64,000 bases of DNA, taken from NCBI RefSeq assembly GCF_001509405.1, contig NZ_CP011502.1:2790001-2854000 (forward strand), given 5' to 3'. The position numbers and the translations under genes were made by a program. The first letter of the stretch is position 1. Each line of letters begins with the position of its first letter. This document shows, piece by piece, positions 51,311-61,161 of this stretch. Under the pieces are notes generated by a model that worked only from the letters and a program-made list of their open reading frames with translations, ran no database searches and had not been told where the DNA came from. The DNA is from Aeromicrobium erythreum (GTDB taxonomy: Bacteria > Actinomycetota > Actinomycetes > Propionibacteriales > Nocardioidaceae).

Positions 51311-52884
51311 CCGGGCGGTGGGCGCGTCTCGCGCTGCGGGGCGACGACCGCCGGCCCTCGCGTCGGCGCGACGAGCGCGGCTCGATCCTGCCGCTGACCA
51401 TCCTCACGATGACGATCCTGCTGGGCTTCACGGCGTTCGCGGCCGACCTCGGCCTCCAGCGGGTGGCGGTCCGCGACATGCAGTCGGTCGCCGATGTCGT
51501 CGCGCTCGACGCCGCCCGCAAGCTGCCCACCTGTGACGCCACGACGCTGACGACCGCCGCGAACGCGAGCCTGGCCCGCCAGAACCGTCGCATCGGCCGG
51601 ACCTCGCCGCTCGTGGTGACGCCGGGCCACCTCGACACGACGACGAAGACGTTCGTGGCGGGTGCGGCGAACGGCGTCTGCGACGCGGTGAAGGTCGAGT
51701 CCAGCACCACGGTCGACTTCGCCTTCGCACCGGTCATCGGTCGCAGCTCGGGCAGCGCGGCACGCAGTGCTGTCGGCGCCCGCGCCCAGCCCGCCGTCTG
51801 CTTCTCCGCGGGCACCAAGTCGCTCGTGCTCAACTCCTCGCAGAGCGCCCTGAGTCCACTGCTCGACCGCATCCTGCGGGTGAACCTGGGTCTCGTCGGC
51901 TACTCCGGTCTCGTCGACCTCAAGACCCTCTCCGTCCGGCTGGGCGACGTGGCCGCCGAGCTGGGCATCGGCACGACGCAGCAGCTCGCGACCGCGACCG
52001 TGACGCTGCGCCAGCTGATGGTCGCGACCGCGACCGTCCTGCAGCGCCAGGGCAGCACGGCACAGGCGACCCTGCTGAACACCCTCAGCGGCCAGGTGGG
52101 CGCACTGAACGTCAATCTCGGGCGCTTCCTGTCGGTGGGCACCGGTGGGGAGTCCGGCCTGGACGCCCAGCTGAACGCCCTCGACCTCATCGGCACCGCC
52201 GCCGTCTCCGCCGCGGTCGCGAACGGCAAGAACGCGGTCGCGATCGGCACCGACCTCGGCGTGCCGCTCGACCTGGTCACCGCCAACACGCAGCTGACGA
52301 TCATCGAGCCGCCGGTCATCGCCTGCGGCGGGGTCGGGGCGCAGGCACGCACCGCCCAGGTCCGGCTCGACGTCAGGACCGGGGTGAGCGTCCTCGGGAT
52401 CGCCGGCATCGGCAACATCTCGCTGGGCGTGCAGGTCGGCAAGGGAACCGCCACGCTGACCAGCGTCACGTGCGCGTCCAGTGGCGTGCAGGCCTCCACG
52501 ACCGTGCGCGGCGACACCTCGCTCGCGACGCTCAGCGGGCCGGGCGGCACGGGCAGCGCCACGGTCACCCCGCTGTCGCTGCTGGGCATCCCCCTCGCGG
52601 GCGTCGTGCGGATCACCGGGACCGTGGGCGCGAAGTCCACCACGCAGCAGTTCCCCTATCCCCCGGCCCCGGACCTCACCCAGATCTACGGCGGCGGCGA
52701 GCGGATCATCCTGAGCAGCGTCGACAGCACCACGAACTCCGTGCTCGACGGCATCAACAAGCTCACCGGCACGCTGGACCTGCTCGTCCAACCCCTGCTG
52801 AAGATGCTCGGCATCCAGCTCGGGATCATGGAGGTCCGGATGCTGGGCACGCCGTCGTGCTCGGCCACCCGCCTGGCCGGCTGA
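51307..52884 (+). CDS. TadG-like secreted/membrane-anchored protein
   Basis: A 525-residue protein. The N-terminus has the TadG-like segment DERGSILPLTILTMTILLGFTAFAADLG (~22-49), then VRDMQSVADVVALDAARKL as in RsaA/TadG-type proteins. The remaining ~450 residues are a large, Thr/Ala/Val/Leu-rich extracellular region without a domain I can name; no VWA MIDAS motif was seen. The GTG start overlaps the upstream TadE-like stop. It is convergent with the phosphoesterase gene (7 bp). Confidence 0.75.
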   Translation: MTGRWARLALRGDDRRPSRRRDERGSILPLTILTMTILLGFTAFAADLGLQRVAVRDMQSVADVVALDAARKLPTCDATTLTTAANASLARQNRRIGRTSPLVVTPGHLDTTTKTFVAGAANGVCDAVKVESSTTVDFAFAPVIGRSSGSAARSAVGARAQPAVCFSAGTKSLVLNSSQSALSPLLDRILRVNLGLVGYSGLVDLKTLSVRLGDVAAELGIGTTQQLATATVTLRQLMVATATVLQRQGSTAQATLLNTLSGQVGALNVNLGRFLSVGTGGESGLDAQLNALDLIGTAAVSAAVANGKNAVAIGTDLGVPLDLVTANTQLTIIEPPVIACGGVGAQARTAQVRLDVRTGVSVLGIAGIGNISLGVQVGKGTATLTSVTCASSGVQASTTVRGDTSLATLSGPGGTGSATVTPLSLLGIPLAGVVRITGTVGAKSTTQQFPYPPAPDLTQIYGGGERIILSSVDSTTNSVLDGINKLTGTLDLLVQPLLKMLGIQLGIMEVRMLGTPSCSATRLAG

Positions 52885-52891
52885 GCACGGC

Positions 52892-54175
52892 TCAGCGGCG
52901 GGTGACGGTCTTCGTCCCCTCGGCGTCCTTGCGGACGGTGACGTCGTCGAGCACCGTCCCGGGTCGCAGCCGCGGCTGGGGCGCGTACCCGTGGGCGGCG
53001 ACGACCGCGCGGTAGTGCAGCGCGTCGGGCCCGACGTCGACGACCTGGTAGGTGCTCACCTGCTTGGCCCAGCGCGTGCGCGTGGCTCCTCGGCGCGTCC
53101 AGTCCTCGCCCGAGATCTGGTAGTACTTCGGCCCGGAGTCCGAGACCGCGAAGACGGTGCCGTCCGGGTCGCCGTGGTAGCCGCTGGTGTAGACGTGGTC
53201 GTGCCCGTTGAGGAAGAGGTCGACGTCGTGCTTCTCGACCACCGGCAGGATCGTCGAGTACACCTCGGTGTTCGTGCGGTAGACCCGCGACGCGAACGGC
53301 CCCGCGTGCATGAGCACGACGCTCCACCGGTTCGGGTTGTCGGCGAGCCGCTCGTCGAGGAAGCGGGCCTGGGCCTCGAGGTCCGTGCCGAAGGAGTCGA
53401 GCACCACGAAGCGCACGCCCTGCTGGTCGAAGCTGTACCAGGTCGGCTGCTGGCCCTCGACGTCGTTCGACGGGTCGGTGAAGTAGGTGCGGAAGCCCTC
53501 GGCGCCGCCCGAGCGGCAGCCGCGCACGAGGATGCACCGCTCGTGGTTGCCGATCGAGACCGCGAGGTTGCGGCTGGTGCGCACGGGGGCGAGGGCCTTC
53601 ATCAGGTCGACCCACTCACCGTGGCGCCACGGCTCGTTGACGACGTCGCCGGCGTGCAGGACGAGGTTGGCCTCCGGGTGCTCGTCGACGGCCTCGCGCA
53701 CGATCCGCGCGGGGACGTCGGCGTTGTCGACCTGGGTGTCGCCGAGGGCGAGGAACGTCCACGGGGCGTCGTCGTCGCGGGGCGTGCGGAACGTGTACGG
53801 ACCGGCCGTGCCCCCGGCGTTCTCGACGCGGTAGCGGTAGCGCGTGCCGGGCTGCAGCCCGCGCAGGGTGGCCGTGTAGGCCGGCAGCGCCGAGCCGCTG
53901 TCGCGCACGCTCGTCGCCGCCTTGCGGGTCGCGGCGGCGCGGACCTCGGGGCCGCCCCCGACGGGACGGGCGACCACCCGTTGGTCGTCGAACGCCTCGC
54001 GCGAGCGCCAGGTGACGGTCTGCGACGTCGCGGGGTCGGGGGTCGGGTTGAGGACGACGAACGTCGGCGTCGTCCCCGTGCCCCTCTCCGCAGGAGCGGT
54101 CTCCTGCGGGGTGCTCGGGGAGCATCCCGCGAGGACGAGGGCTGCACAGGTGGAGGCCACGAGTCCGCGCTTCAC
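52892..54175 (-). CDS. Lipoprotein metallophosphoesterase with N-terminal FN3-like domain
   Basis: A 427-residue lipoprotein: signal peptide with lipobox VLAGC, lipidated C18. Residues ~40-140 resemble the purple acid phosphatase N-terminal fibronectin-like domain ([23 protein letters not shown]). Residues ~145-370 form the calcineurin-like phosphoesterase: LALGDTQ (GDx), HAGDVVNEP (GDxxN), GNHE, MHAGPF and GHDHVY. It probably hydrolyses phosphomonoesters or diesters outside the cell. GTG start at 54175, 29 bp from the divergent truA start. Confidence 0.88.
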   Translation of the reverse strand: MKRGLVASTCAALVLAGCSPSTPQETAPAERGTGTTPTFVVLNPTPDPATSQTVTWRSREAFDDQRVVARPVGGGPEVRAAATRKAATSVRDSGSALPAYTATLRGLQPGTRYRYRVENAGGTAGPYTFRTPRDDDAPWTFLALGDTQVDNADVPARIVREAVDEHPEANLVLHAGDVVNEPWRHGEWVDLMKALAPVRTSRNLAVSIGNHERCILVRGCRSGGAEGFRTYFTDPSNDVEGQQPTWYSFDQQGVRFVVLDSFGTDLEAQARFLDERLADNPNRWSVVLMHAGPFASRVYRTNTEVYSTILPVVEKHDVDLFLNGHDHVYTSGYHGDPDGTVFAVSDSGPKYYQISGEDWTRRGATRTRWAKQVSTYQVVDVGPDALHYRAVVAAHGYAPQPRLRPGTVLDDVTVRKDAEGTKTVTRR

Positions 54176-54204
54176 GGGACCAGCGTAGGGACTACCGTGT
54201 CGGG

Positions 54205-55026
54205 GTGCGCCTGCGACTCGACCTCTCCTACGAGGGGGCCGGCTTCCGGGGCTGGGCGACGCAGCCCGGGCTGCGCAGCGTGCAGGAGACCGTCGAGCAG
54301 GCCGTCGCCACCGTGCTGCGCCTGGAGGAGCGGCCCGGCCTGACCTGCGCCGGCCGCACCGACGCGGGCGTGCACGCCCGCGGCCAGGTGGCGCACGTCG
54401 ACCTCGACGTCGACGTCGACCCCGAGGTGCTGGCCCGGCGGCTGCGCCGGCTGCTGCCCGACGACGTCGTCGTCCACCGGGTCCGCCGCGCGCCCGAGGG
54501 GTTCGACGCACGCTTCGCCGCGCTGGAGCGACGCTACGCGTACCGGATCCAGGACGACCCGGCCCGTGTCGACCCGCTGCACCGCGGCATGGTGGTCGCC
54601 TGGCCGCGGGCGCTCGACGTGGGGGCGATGTCCGCAGCAGGTGGTCTGCTCGTGGGCGAGCACGACTTCGCGGCGTTCTGCCGGCGACGCGAGGGCGCGA
54701 CGACCATCCGCACGCTGCTCGAGCTGAGCACGGTCCGCTCCCCCGACGACGGGCTGCTCGTGACCACGGTGCGGGCCGACGCCTTCTGCCACTCCATGGT
54801 GCGGGCGCTCATGGGCGCGCTCGTCGCGGTCGGCGAGGGACGGCACCCCGCGTCGTGGGCGCGGGAGGTCCTGCTGGCCGGTGCCCGCGACCCCCGCGTC
54901 AAGGTGATGCCGGCGCACGGGCTGGTGCTGGAGGAGGTCGTGTACCCCGACGACGCCGGGCTCGCCGCCAGGGTCGGCGAGGCGCGACGACGCCGTGACG
55001 AGGGGCCCGGCACACCCACGCCGTAG
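54205..55026 (+). CDS. truA: tRNA pseudouridine(38-40) synthase
   Basis: A 273-residue TruA. Its N-terminal [17 protein letters not shown], catalytic [16 protein letters not shown] (D53) and ERRYAYRI are conserved, and the late [23 protein letters not shown] motif is present. It isomerises uridines in the anticodon stem-loop. GTG start. In many actinobacteria truA directly follows rplQ; here it lies about 3.8 kb from rplQ on the opposite strand, with secreted enzymes between. Confidence 0.95.
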   Translation: MRLRLDLSYEGAGFRGWATQPGLRSVQETVEQAVATVLRLEERPGLTCAGRTDAGVHARGQVAHVDLDVDVDPEVLARRLRRLLPDDVVVHRVRRAPEGFDARFAALERRYAYRIQDDPARVDPLHRGMVVAWPRALDVGAMSAAGGLLVGEHDFAAFCRRREGATTIRTLLELSTVRSPDDGLLVTTVRADAFCHSMVRALMGALVAVGEGRHPASWAREVLLAGARDPRVKVMPAHGLVLEEVVYPDDAGLAARVGEARRRRDEGPGTPTP

Positions 55027-55035
55027 CCTGGGACG

Positions 55036-55857
55036 GTGACGTCCCGTGCGCGCGCCCTGCGGCTCTGCCTGTTGCTCGTCGCTGCCGTCCTGGTCGCGTC
55101 GGCGTGCTCCGCGGCCGCCGACCAGGCGCCGCCCGAGGTGCGGCCGTTCCCGGCCGATGCCGTCGCCGACTACCAGCTGGGCGGTGCCTACCGACCGGCC
55201 GACGACGTCACCGTGGTCGTCCGCGACCGGACGGCTCCGGTCGACCCGGACCGGTACTCGGTCTGCTACGTCAACGCCTTCCAGACGCAGCCGGGCGACC
55301 TGGGCTGGTGGAAGAAGCACCACCCCACGCTGCTGCTGCGCGAGGGCGGACGGCTGGTGCGCGATCCCGGCTGGCCCGACGAGGTGCTGCTGGACCAGCG
55401 CACCGCGGCACGTCGGGCAGCCATCGTCGCGGTGGTCGCCCGCTGGTTCCGAGCCTGTGCCCGCGACGGCTACGCAGCGGTCGAGCCCGACAATCTCGAC
55501 GCGTGGACGCGGTCGAAGGGCCTGCTGACACGCCGCCAGACGGAGGCGACGGCACGCGCCCTCGTGCGCGCTGCGCACGACGCCGGGCTGGCGATCGCCC
55601 AGAAGAACACCCCCGACCTGGACGGCCGGGCGCTCGGCTTCGACTTCGCCGTGGCCGAGGAGTGCGAGGTGTACCGCGAGTGCGCCGCCTACACCGACGT
55701 GTACGGCTCGGCCGTCGTGGAGGTCGAGTACACCGACAACGGCCGCCGGGCCTACGCCCGTGCCTGCAGCGAGCGCGCGGGCGAGCACCCCATCCAGCTG
55801 CGCGACCGCGACGTGCTGCCGCGTGGTGCCCGTGGGCACGTCTCGCGACACTGCTGA
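55036..55857 (+). CDS. Lipoprotein endo-alpha-1,4-polygalactosaminidase-like (GH114-type) protein
   Basis: A 273-residue lipoprotein: signal peptide ending in LVASAC with lipid Cys24. The TIM-barrel-like core carries VCYVNAFQTQPGD, DPGWPDEVLLD, AVEPDNLDAW and AIAQKNTPDL, as in the endo-alpha-1,4-polygalactosaminidase/GH114 family. The conserved acidic residues in VEPDNLDAW are the likely catalytic centre. It probably degrades a galactosamine- or other hexosamine-containing exopolysaccharide. GTG start 9 bp after the truA stop, so probably co-transcribed. Confidence 0.8.
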   Translation: MTSRARALRLCLLLVAAVLVASACSAAADQAPPEVRPFPADAVADYQLGGAYRPADDVTVVVRDRTAPVDPDRYSVCYVNAFQTQPGDLGWWKKHHPTLLLREGGRLVRDPGWPDEVLLDQRTAARRAAIVAVVARWFRACARDGYAAVEPDNLDAWTRSKGLLTRRQTEATARALVRAAHDAGLAIAQKNTPDLDGRALGFDFAVAEECEVYRECAAYTDVYGSAVVEVEYTDNGRRAYARACSERAGEHPIQLRDRDVLPRGARGHVSRHC

Positions 55858-55891
55858 GCCGATCCCCGGGGCCGCTGGGAGGATGGTGCGC

Positions 55892-56491
55892 GTGAGCGGC
55901 CACTACTTCGACGACCGTCCCGACGGACCCGACCAGCGCCGCACCGTCGCGGTCGAGGCCTGGGGGCATCGGCTCACTTGCACCACGAGCACGGGCGTGT
56001 TCTCCGGCGACCACCTCGACCACGCCACGCGGATCCTGCTGGAGTCCGCCGACCCGCCGACGGGCACGGTCCTCGACCTCGGGTCCGGCTGGGGCCCGAT
56101 CGCGTGCGCCGTCGCGGCGGCGTCGCCTTCGGCGCGGGTGTGGGCGGTCGACGTGAACGAGCGGGCCCGCGAGCTCACCCGGCTCAACGCCGACGCGCTG
56201 GCGGCGGACGACGGGGCGCGCGTCCACGTCGCCGCACCGGACGACGTGCCCGGCGACCTGAGGTTCGACGCGATCTGGTCGAACCCGCCGATCCGCATCG
56301 GCAAGGACGCCCTGCACGCGCTGCTGCTGCACTGGCTCGACCGGCTCGCCGACGACGGCCACGCCCGGCTGGTCGTGGGCAGGAACCTGGGTGCCGACAG
56401 CCTGCAGCGCTGGCTGGTCGGCCAGGGCTGGCCGACCGAGCGCACGGCCAGCAGCAAGGGGTTCCGCGTGCTGACCGTGCGCCGGGGCTGA
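55892..56491 (+). CDS. Class I SAM-dependent methyltransferase (RsmC-like)
   Basis: A 199-residue methyltransferase. The AdoMet motif I is VLDLGSGWGPIACAVA (~residues 61-76), AVDVNERARELTRLNA follows, and the NPPI motif that marks N-methylation of RNA bases is at ~130. This resembles the C-terminal half of RsmC (16S rRNA m2G1207) and related small proteins, but the exact target is uncertain. GTG at 55892 chosen because GGAGG lies 9 nt upstream; GTG 55886 and ATG 55883 are too close to it. Confidence 0.82.
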   Translation: MSGHYFDDRPDGPDQRRTVAVEAWGHRLTCTTSTGVFSGDHLDHATRILLESADPPTGTVLDLGSGWGPIACAVAAASPSARVWAVDVNERARELTRLNADALAADDGARVHVAAPDDVPGDLRFDAIWSNPPIRIGKDALHALLLHWLDRLADDGHARLVVGRNLGADSLQRWLVGQGWPTERTASSKGFRVLTVRRG

Positions 56492-56500
56492 GGACCCGAC

Positions 56501-58645
56501 CTACTTCGAGGTGATCGTCCGGGCGCGCGACGAGCCCTTGAGCAGCGAGCTGCCCGCGTAGACGGCCTTGATGGTGTGCCGGCCCTTCGAGAGCCGCGGC
56601 AGCAGCACCGTCGCCCGGCCGCGCGAGAGGGTCACGGTGGTCACGCGGCGGCGGCCGTCGTAGACCTGCACGGTGCCCGTCGCGCCCACGGGGCCGGAGA
56701 CCCGCACCTTCAGCGTCGCGCGCTTGGTCCGCGAGACCGACGTCCCGAGCGCCGTGGAGGTGGTGCTGGTCGACTTGCCCACGGTGGGCGTGCCGACGAT
56801 CGTGTCGCCCTGGCCGGGCACCGTGACCCTGACGGCCAGCGAACGGCCCAGCGCCGAGTTCGGCACGGTGAAGGTCCGGCCCCGGCCCAGGACCTGCGTG
56901 GGATCGCCCATGAACCACTCGTAGGCGACGTCGCTGCGGCTGGTCTGCCAGCCCTCGAAGGAGACCGTCCGCCCGACGGTGGCGGTGCCACCGGTCCGGG
57001 GCGCGAACCGCTCGAGGTTCAGCATCCCGGTGCCGCAGCGCGACGTCGTGCAGTTCAGGTCGAACAGCCGGTAGTTCTTCCGCCCGTCGCTGACCACGAC
57101 CGACGCGAACCGCTTGTCGCGGGCCGGGAAGGGGCTGACGGACCGCTTGAGCGTCTCCTCGACCTTGGCGGGCGACGTCGCGCCCTGGGAGTACAGCAGC
57201 GCCGCAGCCGCAGCGACGTGGGGAGCCGCCATGCTGGTGCCCTCGTACTGGCGGGAGACGTACCCGGTGTTCGGGCGGGTCGTGGCGGTGATCAGGCTGG
57301 ACCAGATGCCGCCGTGGCCCCGGCCGTCGCTCTCGTCGCTCCGCGCGTCCATGATCGTGTCGCCACCCGGTGCCGAGAGGTCGACGGTGGAGCCGGCCTG
57401 GGAGTAGTACGACCGGTGCCCGGTGCGGCTGGTCGCGCCGACCGAGACCACGCCGGGGCACGCCGCCGGGACCGAGAGGTTGGCGCTGACGTTCTTGGTG
57501 AAGCTGTCGTTGCCCGCCGCCGCAACCACGGTGGCGCCCCGCGACCGCGCGAACGCCAGCGGCTTCGCGTAGGCCTTGCAGGCCTGCCGCCGCTGCGCGT
57601 CCGTGCGCATCGTGCTGCCGAGCGACATGTTCAGCACCTTCGCCGGCGTCGGGTTCACGGGCGTGCCCGCGAACTCCTTGTCCTCCACCGTGCCGAGGTC
57701 GGCCCCGGCCGCCCAGTAGATGCCGTGCATGATGCCCCAGGTGTCGCCCCCGCAGTGGCCGAGGACGCGCACGGGCTGCACCCGGACGCCAGGCGCGACG
57801 CCGGCGGTGCCGCGTCCGTTGTCCGCTCTGGCCGCGACGATCCCGGCCACGTGGGTGCCGTGCCACGAGCTGGCGTAGCTCGTGCCCTTCGGCGCGCCGC
57901 ACTTCCTCGCCCAGGACGCGTCCATCCAGTCACCCGGGTCGGACGGGTCGGGGTCGAGCGCGTCGCCGTCGTCGGCGTTGGTGAAGGTCCCGCGCGTGTG
58001 GCACGTCTGCGCTCCCGTCGGGCAGACGTACTCGTCGGTCACCAGGTCGTAGCCGGGGACCAGCTGCCCCGCGAGGTCGGCATGGTTCGCCACGATGCCG
58101 GTGTCGAGCACGGCGACGACGGTGTCGCTGCTGCCGCGCGTGGTCTGCCAGAACGACGGGGCGCGCACGCTGTAACCACCCCTGGACCGGGAGCGGTCCC
58201 AGAGGTTGTGCTGGTCGACGAAGTACGGGTCGTCGGTCGAGACGGGCGGTGTGGAGAAGGCCTGCACCCGGTAGTTCGGTGTCGCGAACGCGACGTCGCC
58301 GCGCTGCTCGATCGCGTCGGCGACCGCGCTGGCCGTGCCACCCTCGAGCGCTCCGTCGAGCTCCACGAGCGACAGGCCTGCGGCGCCGTCGACCGTGTCG
58401 CGCACCTCGACGTCGGACGGGAGCGCGTCGGCGACCGCAGCCTCGACCTTCTCCTGCGACGCCGTGCTCTGCACGATGATGCCCACGGCCTCGGGCTCGG
58501 CCGACGGCTCCTGAGCCTCGGCCAGCGCGGCTGCGGCCACCGGCGCCGGGCTGGTCGGCGTGGTCGAGGCGGCCACCGCCGTGGCGGGGAGCAGTGCTGC
58601 GAGCACCGCTCCGGTGGCGAGCATGACGACTCCGGACCTGACCAC
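56501..58645 (-). CDS. Secreted subtilisin-family (S8) serine protease with C-terminal Ig-like domain
   Basis: A 714-residue exported protease. Signal peptide ~1-25, then an inhibitor-like propeptide. The catalytic triad is D181 (VAVLDTGI), H262 (HGTHVAG) and S471 (GTSMAAPH), with oxyanion N379 in AAAGND. The catalytic domain has a long Cys-containing insertion (CPTGAQTC, CGAPKGTS). The last ~80 residues form a bacterial Ig-like (Big3_5-type) beta domain. GTG start with GAGGAG upstream. It is convergent with the methyltransferase gene. Confidence 0.92.
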   Translation of the reverse strand: MVRSGVVMLATGAVLAALLPATAVAASTTPTSPAPVAAAALAEAQEPSAEPEAVGIIVQSTASQEKVEAAVADALPSDVEVRDTVDGAAGLSLVELDGALEGGTASAVADAIEQRGDVAFATPNYRVQAFSTPPVSTDDPYFVDQHNLWDRSRSRGGYSVRAPSFWQTTRGSSDTVVAVLDTGIVANHADLAGQLVPGYDLVTDEYVCPTGAQTCHTRGTFTNADDGDALDPDPSDPGDWMDASWARKCGAPKGTSYASSWHGTHVAGIVAARADNGRGTAGVAPGVRVQPVRVLGHCGGDTWGIMHGIYWAAGADLGTVEDKEFAGTPVNPTPAKVLNMSLGSTMRTDAQRRQACKAYAKPLAFARSRGATVVAAAGNDSFTKNVSANLSVPAACPGVVSVGATSRTGHRSYYSQAGSTVDLSAPGGDTIMDARSDESDGRGHGGIWSSLITATTRPNTGYVSRQYEGTSMAAPHVAAAAALLYSQGATSPAKVEETLKRSVSPFPARDKRFASVVVSDGRKNYRLFDLNCTTSRCGTGMLNLERFAPRTGGTATVGRTVSFEGWQTSRSDVAYEWFMGDPTQVLGRGRTFTVPNSALGRSLAVRVTVPGQGDTIVGTPTVGKSTSTTSTALGTSVSRTKRATLKVRVSGPVGATGTVQVYDGRRRVTTVTLSRGRATVLLPRLSKGRHTIKAVYAGSSLLKGSSRARTITSK

Positions 58646-58764
58646 GACGACTCCTCGGTGCAGACGACGAGCGCCCCCGAGTGACACGCCCGGCCCGACC
58701 CTATCGGCAGCCGAGCGCTCACCCGACCAGTATCGGGAATCTCGTCCCGTTCCCCGTACGTACG

Positions 58765-58804
58765 CACGAGGGCCCCCACCGCAGGTGCGGTGGGGGCCCT
58801 CGTG
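58765..58804. terminator. Very strong hairpin downstream of rplQ
   Basis: Perfect 19-bp arms (CACGAGGGCCCCCACCGCA and its complement) around a GG loop, 14 bp past the rplQ stop, without a T tract. It marks the end of the ribosomal protein/rpoA operon and lies upstream of the S8 protease start. Confidence 0.75.
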
Positions 58805-58817
58805 ACGGGACCTGGGG

Positions 58818-59411
58818 TCAGGCCTTCGTGTTGTCCTCGTCGGTCGCACCCTCGACGGCCTCGGCAGCTGCCTCGACCTCGGTCTCGGTAGCCGGCTCGG
58901 TCTCGGCCTCCGTGGCGGGCGCACCCGCGACGACGTCGGTCTCGACCTCGGCGGAGTCGTCGGCCGCGTTCACCGCGGGCGTCTCCTCGGCCGTCGGCTC
59001 CTCGACCGGAGCAGCGCTGCTCGTCGCCGGAGCGGTCGCCTGCGCCGTGAAGGACTTCTCCTCGACGATCTCGATGACGGCCATGGGGGCGTTGTCACCC
59101 TTGCGCGGACCGATCTTCGTGATGCGCGTGTATCCGCCGGGACGGCTCGCCATGGCGGGACCGATCTCGGTGAACAGCGTGTGCAGGACGCTCTTGTCAC
59201 GCACGACCTTGACGACCTGGCGGCGGTTCGCCACCGTGTCGGTCTTGGCCTTCGTGATGAGCTGCTCGGCGTAGGGCCGCAGACGGCGGGCCTTGGCCTC
59301 GGTGGTGGTGATGCGGCCGTGCTCGAACAGCGCCGTCGCGAGGTTCGCCAGGATCAGGCGCTGGTGCGACGGGCTGCCGCCGAGGCGGGCTCCCTTGGTG
59401 GGCGTGGGCAT
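58818..59411 (-). CDS. rplQ: 50S ribosomal protein L17 with long acidic C-terminal tail
   Basis: A 197-residue L17. Residues 1-117 are the conserved core ([64 protein letters not shown]). The remaining ~80 residues are an Ala/Glu/Thr/Val tail with no predicted fold. Bacterial L17 is normally ~115-130 residues. Such tails occur in some actinobacteria. Last gene of the infA-to-rplQ cluster, followed by a strong hairpin. Confidence 0.97.
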   Translation of the reverse strand: MPTPTKGARLGGSPSHQRLILANLATALFEHGRITTTEAKARRLRPYAEQLITKAKTDTVANRRQVVKVVRDKSVLHTLFTEIGPAMASRPGGYTRITKIGPRKGDNAPMAVIEIVEEKSFTAQATAPATSSAAPVEEPTAEETPAVNAADDSAEVETDVVAGAPATEAETEPATETEVEAAAEAVEGATDEDNTKA

Positions 59412-59454
59412 GTGTCTGTCTCCAGGTCAGTAATACGGTCGATGAGCGAGCAGC

Positions 59455-60465
59455 TCAGTACTGCTCGTCCTCGGCGAAGCTGGCGTCGTCGTCGTAGGAG
59501 TCGAGGACGGCCGACGGGTCGAAACCGGCCGGGCTGTCCTTGAGGGCCAGGCCCATCTCGGCCAGCTTGGCCTTGACCTCGTCGATCGACTTCGAGCCGA
59601 AGTTGCGGATGTCGAGCAGGTCCTGCTCCGAGCGCGTGATGAGCTCACCCACGGAGTGGATGCCCTCGCGCTTGAGGCAGTTGTACGAGCGGACCGTGAA
59701 GTTGAGCTCCTCGATCGGCAGGGCGAGGTCGGCGGCGAGCTGCTCGTCGACCGGCGACGGGCCGATGTCGATGCCCTCGGCCTCGACGTTGAGCTCACGG
59801 GCCAGGCCGAAGAGCTCGACAAGGGTCGAACCGGCCGACGCGATCGCGTCGCGCGGCAGGATCGAGGACTTCGTCTCGACGTCGATGATCAGCTTGTCGA
59901 AGTCGGTGCGCTGCTCGACTCGGGTGGCCTCGACCTTGTACGTGACCTTGAGGACCGGGCTGTAGATCGAATCGACCGGCATGCGCCCGATCTCCTCGTC
60001 GCCGGTCTTGTTCTGCACCGCCGAGACGTAGCCGCGGCCGCGCTCGACGACGAGCTCGATCTCCAGGCTGCCCTTCTCGTTCAGCGTGGCGATGTGCAGG
60101 TCCTTGTTGTAGACCTCGACGCCCGCGGGGGCCTCGATGTCGCCGGCCGTGGCGACGCCGGGGCCCTGCGCGCGCAGGTACATGACGAACGGCTCGTCGT
60201 GCTCGGAGGAGACGACGAGGTTCTTCAGGTTGAGGATGATCTCGGTGACGTCCTCGGTCACGCCGGGGACGGTCGAGAACTCGTGCTGGATGCCGTCGAT
60301 CTTGATCGACGTGACCGACGCGCCCGGGATGGAGCTGAGGAGCGTGCGGCGCAGCGAGTTGCCGAGGGTGTACCCGAAGCCGGGCTCGAGGGGCTCGATG
60401 ACGAACCGCGAACGGTTGTCGGCGACGACCTCTTCGGTCAGGACGGGGCGCTGTGCGATGAGCAT
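59455..60465 (-). CDS. rpoA: RNA polymerase alpha subunit
   Basis: A 336-residue alpha subunit. The N-terminal assembly domain has [31 protein letters not shown]. The C-terminal domain carries the DNA- and factor-binding segment [18 protein letters not shown] and [19 protein letters not shown]. It lies between rpsD and rplQ in the usual order. Confidence 0.98.
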   Translation of the reverse strand: MLIAQRPVLTEEVVADNRSRFVIEPLEPGFGYTLGNSLRRTLLSSIPGASVTSIKIDGIQHEFSTVPGVTEDVTEIILNLKNLVVSSEHDEPFVMYLRAQGPGVATAGDIEAPAGVEVYNKDLHIATLNEKGSLEIELVVERGRGYVSAVQNKTGDEEIGRMPVDSIYSPVLKVTYKVEATRVEQRTDFDKLIIDVETKSSILPRDAIASAGSTLVELFGLARELNVEAEGIDIGPSPVDEQLAADLALPIEELNFTVRSYNCLKREGIHSVGELITRSEQDLLDIRNFGSKSIDEVKAKLAEMGLALKDSPAGFDPSAVLDSYDDDASFAEDEQY

Positions 60466-60523
60466 GGAACTTCCTTTCCGGCTCTCCCGCTATTTGAAGA
60501 GCCGGCTCGGTGGAACAGGTCGA

Positions 60524-61132
60524 TCAGATCTTGGAGTAGTACTCCACGATCAGCTGCTCCTGGATGGGGACGGTGATCTGCTCGCGGACCGGGCGCTGGT
60601 GCACCAGGATGCGGCCGCGGTCGGCGTCGACGTCGATCCAGCCGGGAACGGTGTCCCGGTCGTGGGTCTCGCGCGCGACGATGAACGGCGTCGACTCCAG
60701 GCTCTTCTGCTTGACATCGATGATGTCGTGCTTGCTGATCTGGAAGGACGGGATGTTCGTCTTCACGCCGTTGACGACGAAGTGACCGTGCGTCACGAGC
60801 TGACGCGCGTGGCGGCGCGTGCGGGCGAGGCCGGCACGGTAGACCACGTTGTCGAGACGGCTCTCGAGCAGGATGAGCAGGTTGTCACCCGTCTTGCCCG
60901 GCTTGCGGTGAGCGGTCTCGTAGTACTTGCGGAACTGCTTCTCGAGGACGCCGTAGGTGTAGCGCGCCTTCTGCTTCTCCTGCAGCTGGGTGCGGTACTC
61001 CGACTCCTTGATGCGGGCACGACCGTGCATGCCCGGGGGGTACGGACGACGCTCGAACGCGGCGTCGCCACCGACGAGGTCGACGCCGAGGCGGCGCGAC
61101 TTCTTGGTGAGAGGTCCGGTGTAACGGGCCAT
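60524..61132 (-). CDS. rpsD: 30S ribosomal protein S4
   Basis: A 202-residue S4, starting MARYTGPLTKKSRRLGVDL. The S4 RNA-binding motif LDNVVYRAGLARTRRHARQLVTHGHFVVNG lies near residues 92-121. It is the zinc-free type, without a four-Cys N-terminal motif. S4 nucleates 30S assembly and typically represses its own operon. Confidence 0.98.
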   Translation of the reverse strand: MARYTGPLTKKSRRLGVDLVGGDAAFERRPYPPGMHGRARIKESEYRTQLQEKQKARYTYGVLEKQFRKYYETAHRKPGKTGDNLLILLESRLDNVVYRAGLARTRRHARQLVTHGHFVVNGVKTNIPSFQISKHDIIDVKQKSLESTPFIVARETHDRDTVPGWIDVDADRGRILVHQRPVREQITVPIQEQLIVEYYSKI

Positions 61133-61161
61133 GATTCAGACTCCTGAGTTCTTCGCGTCCG

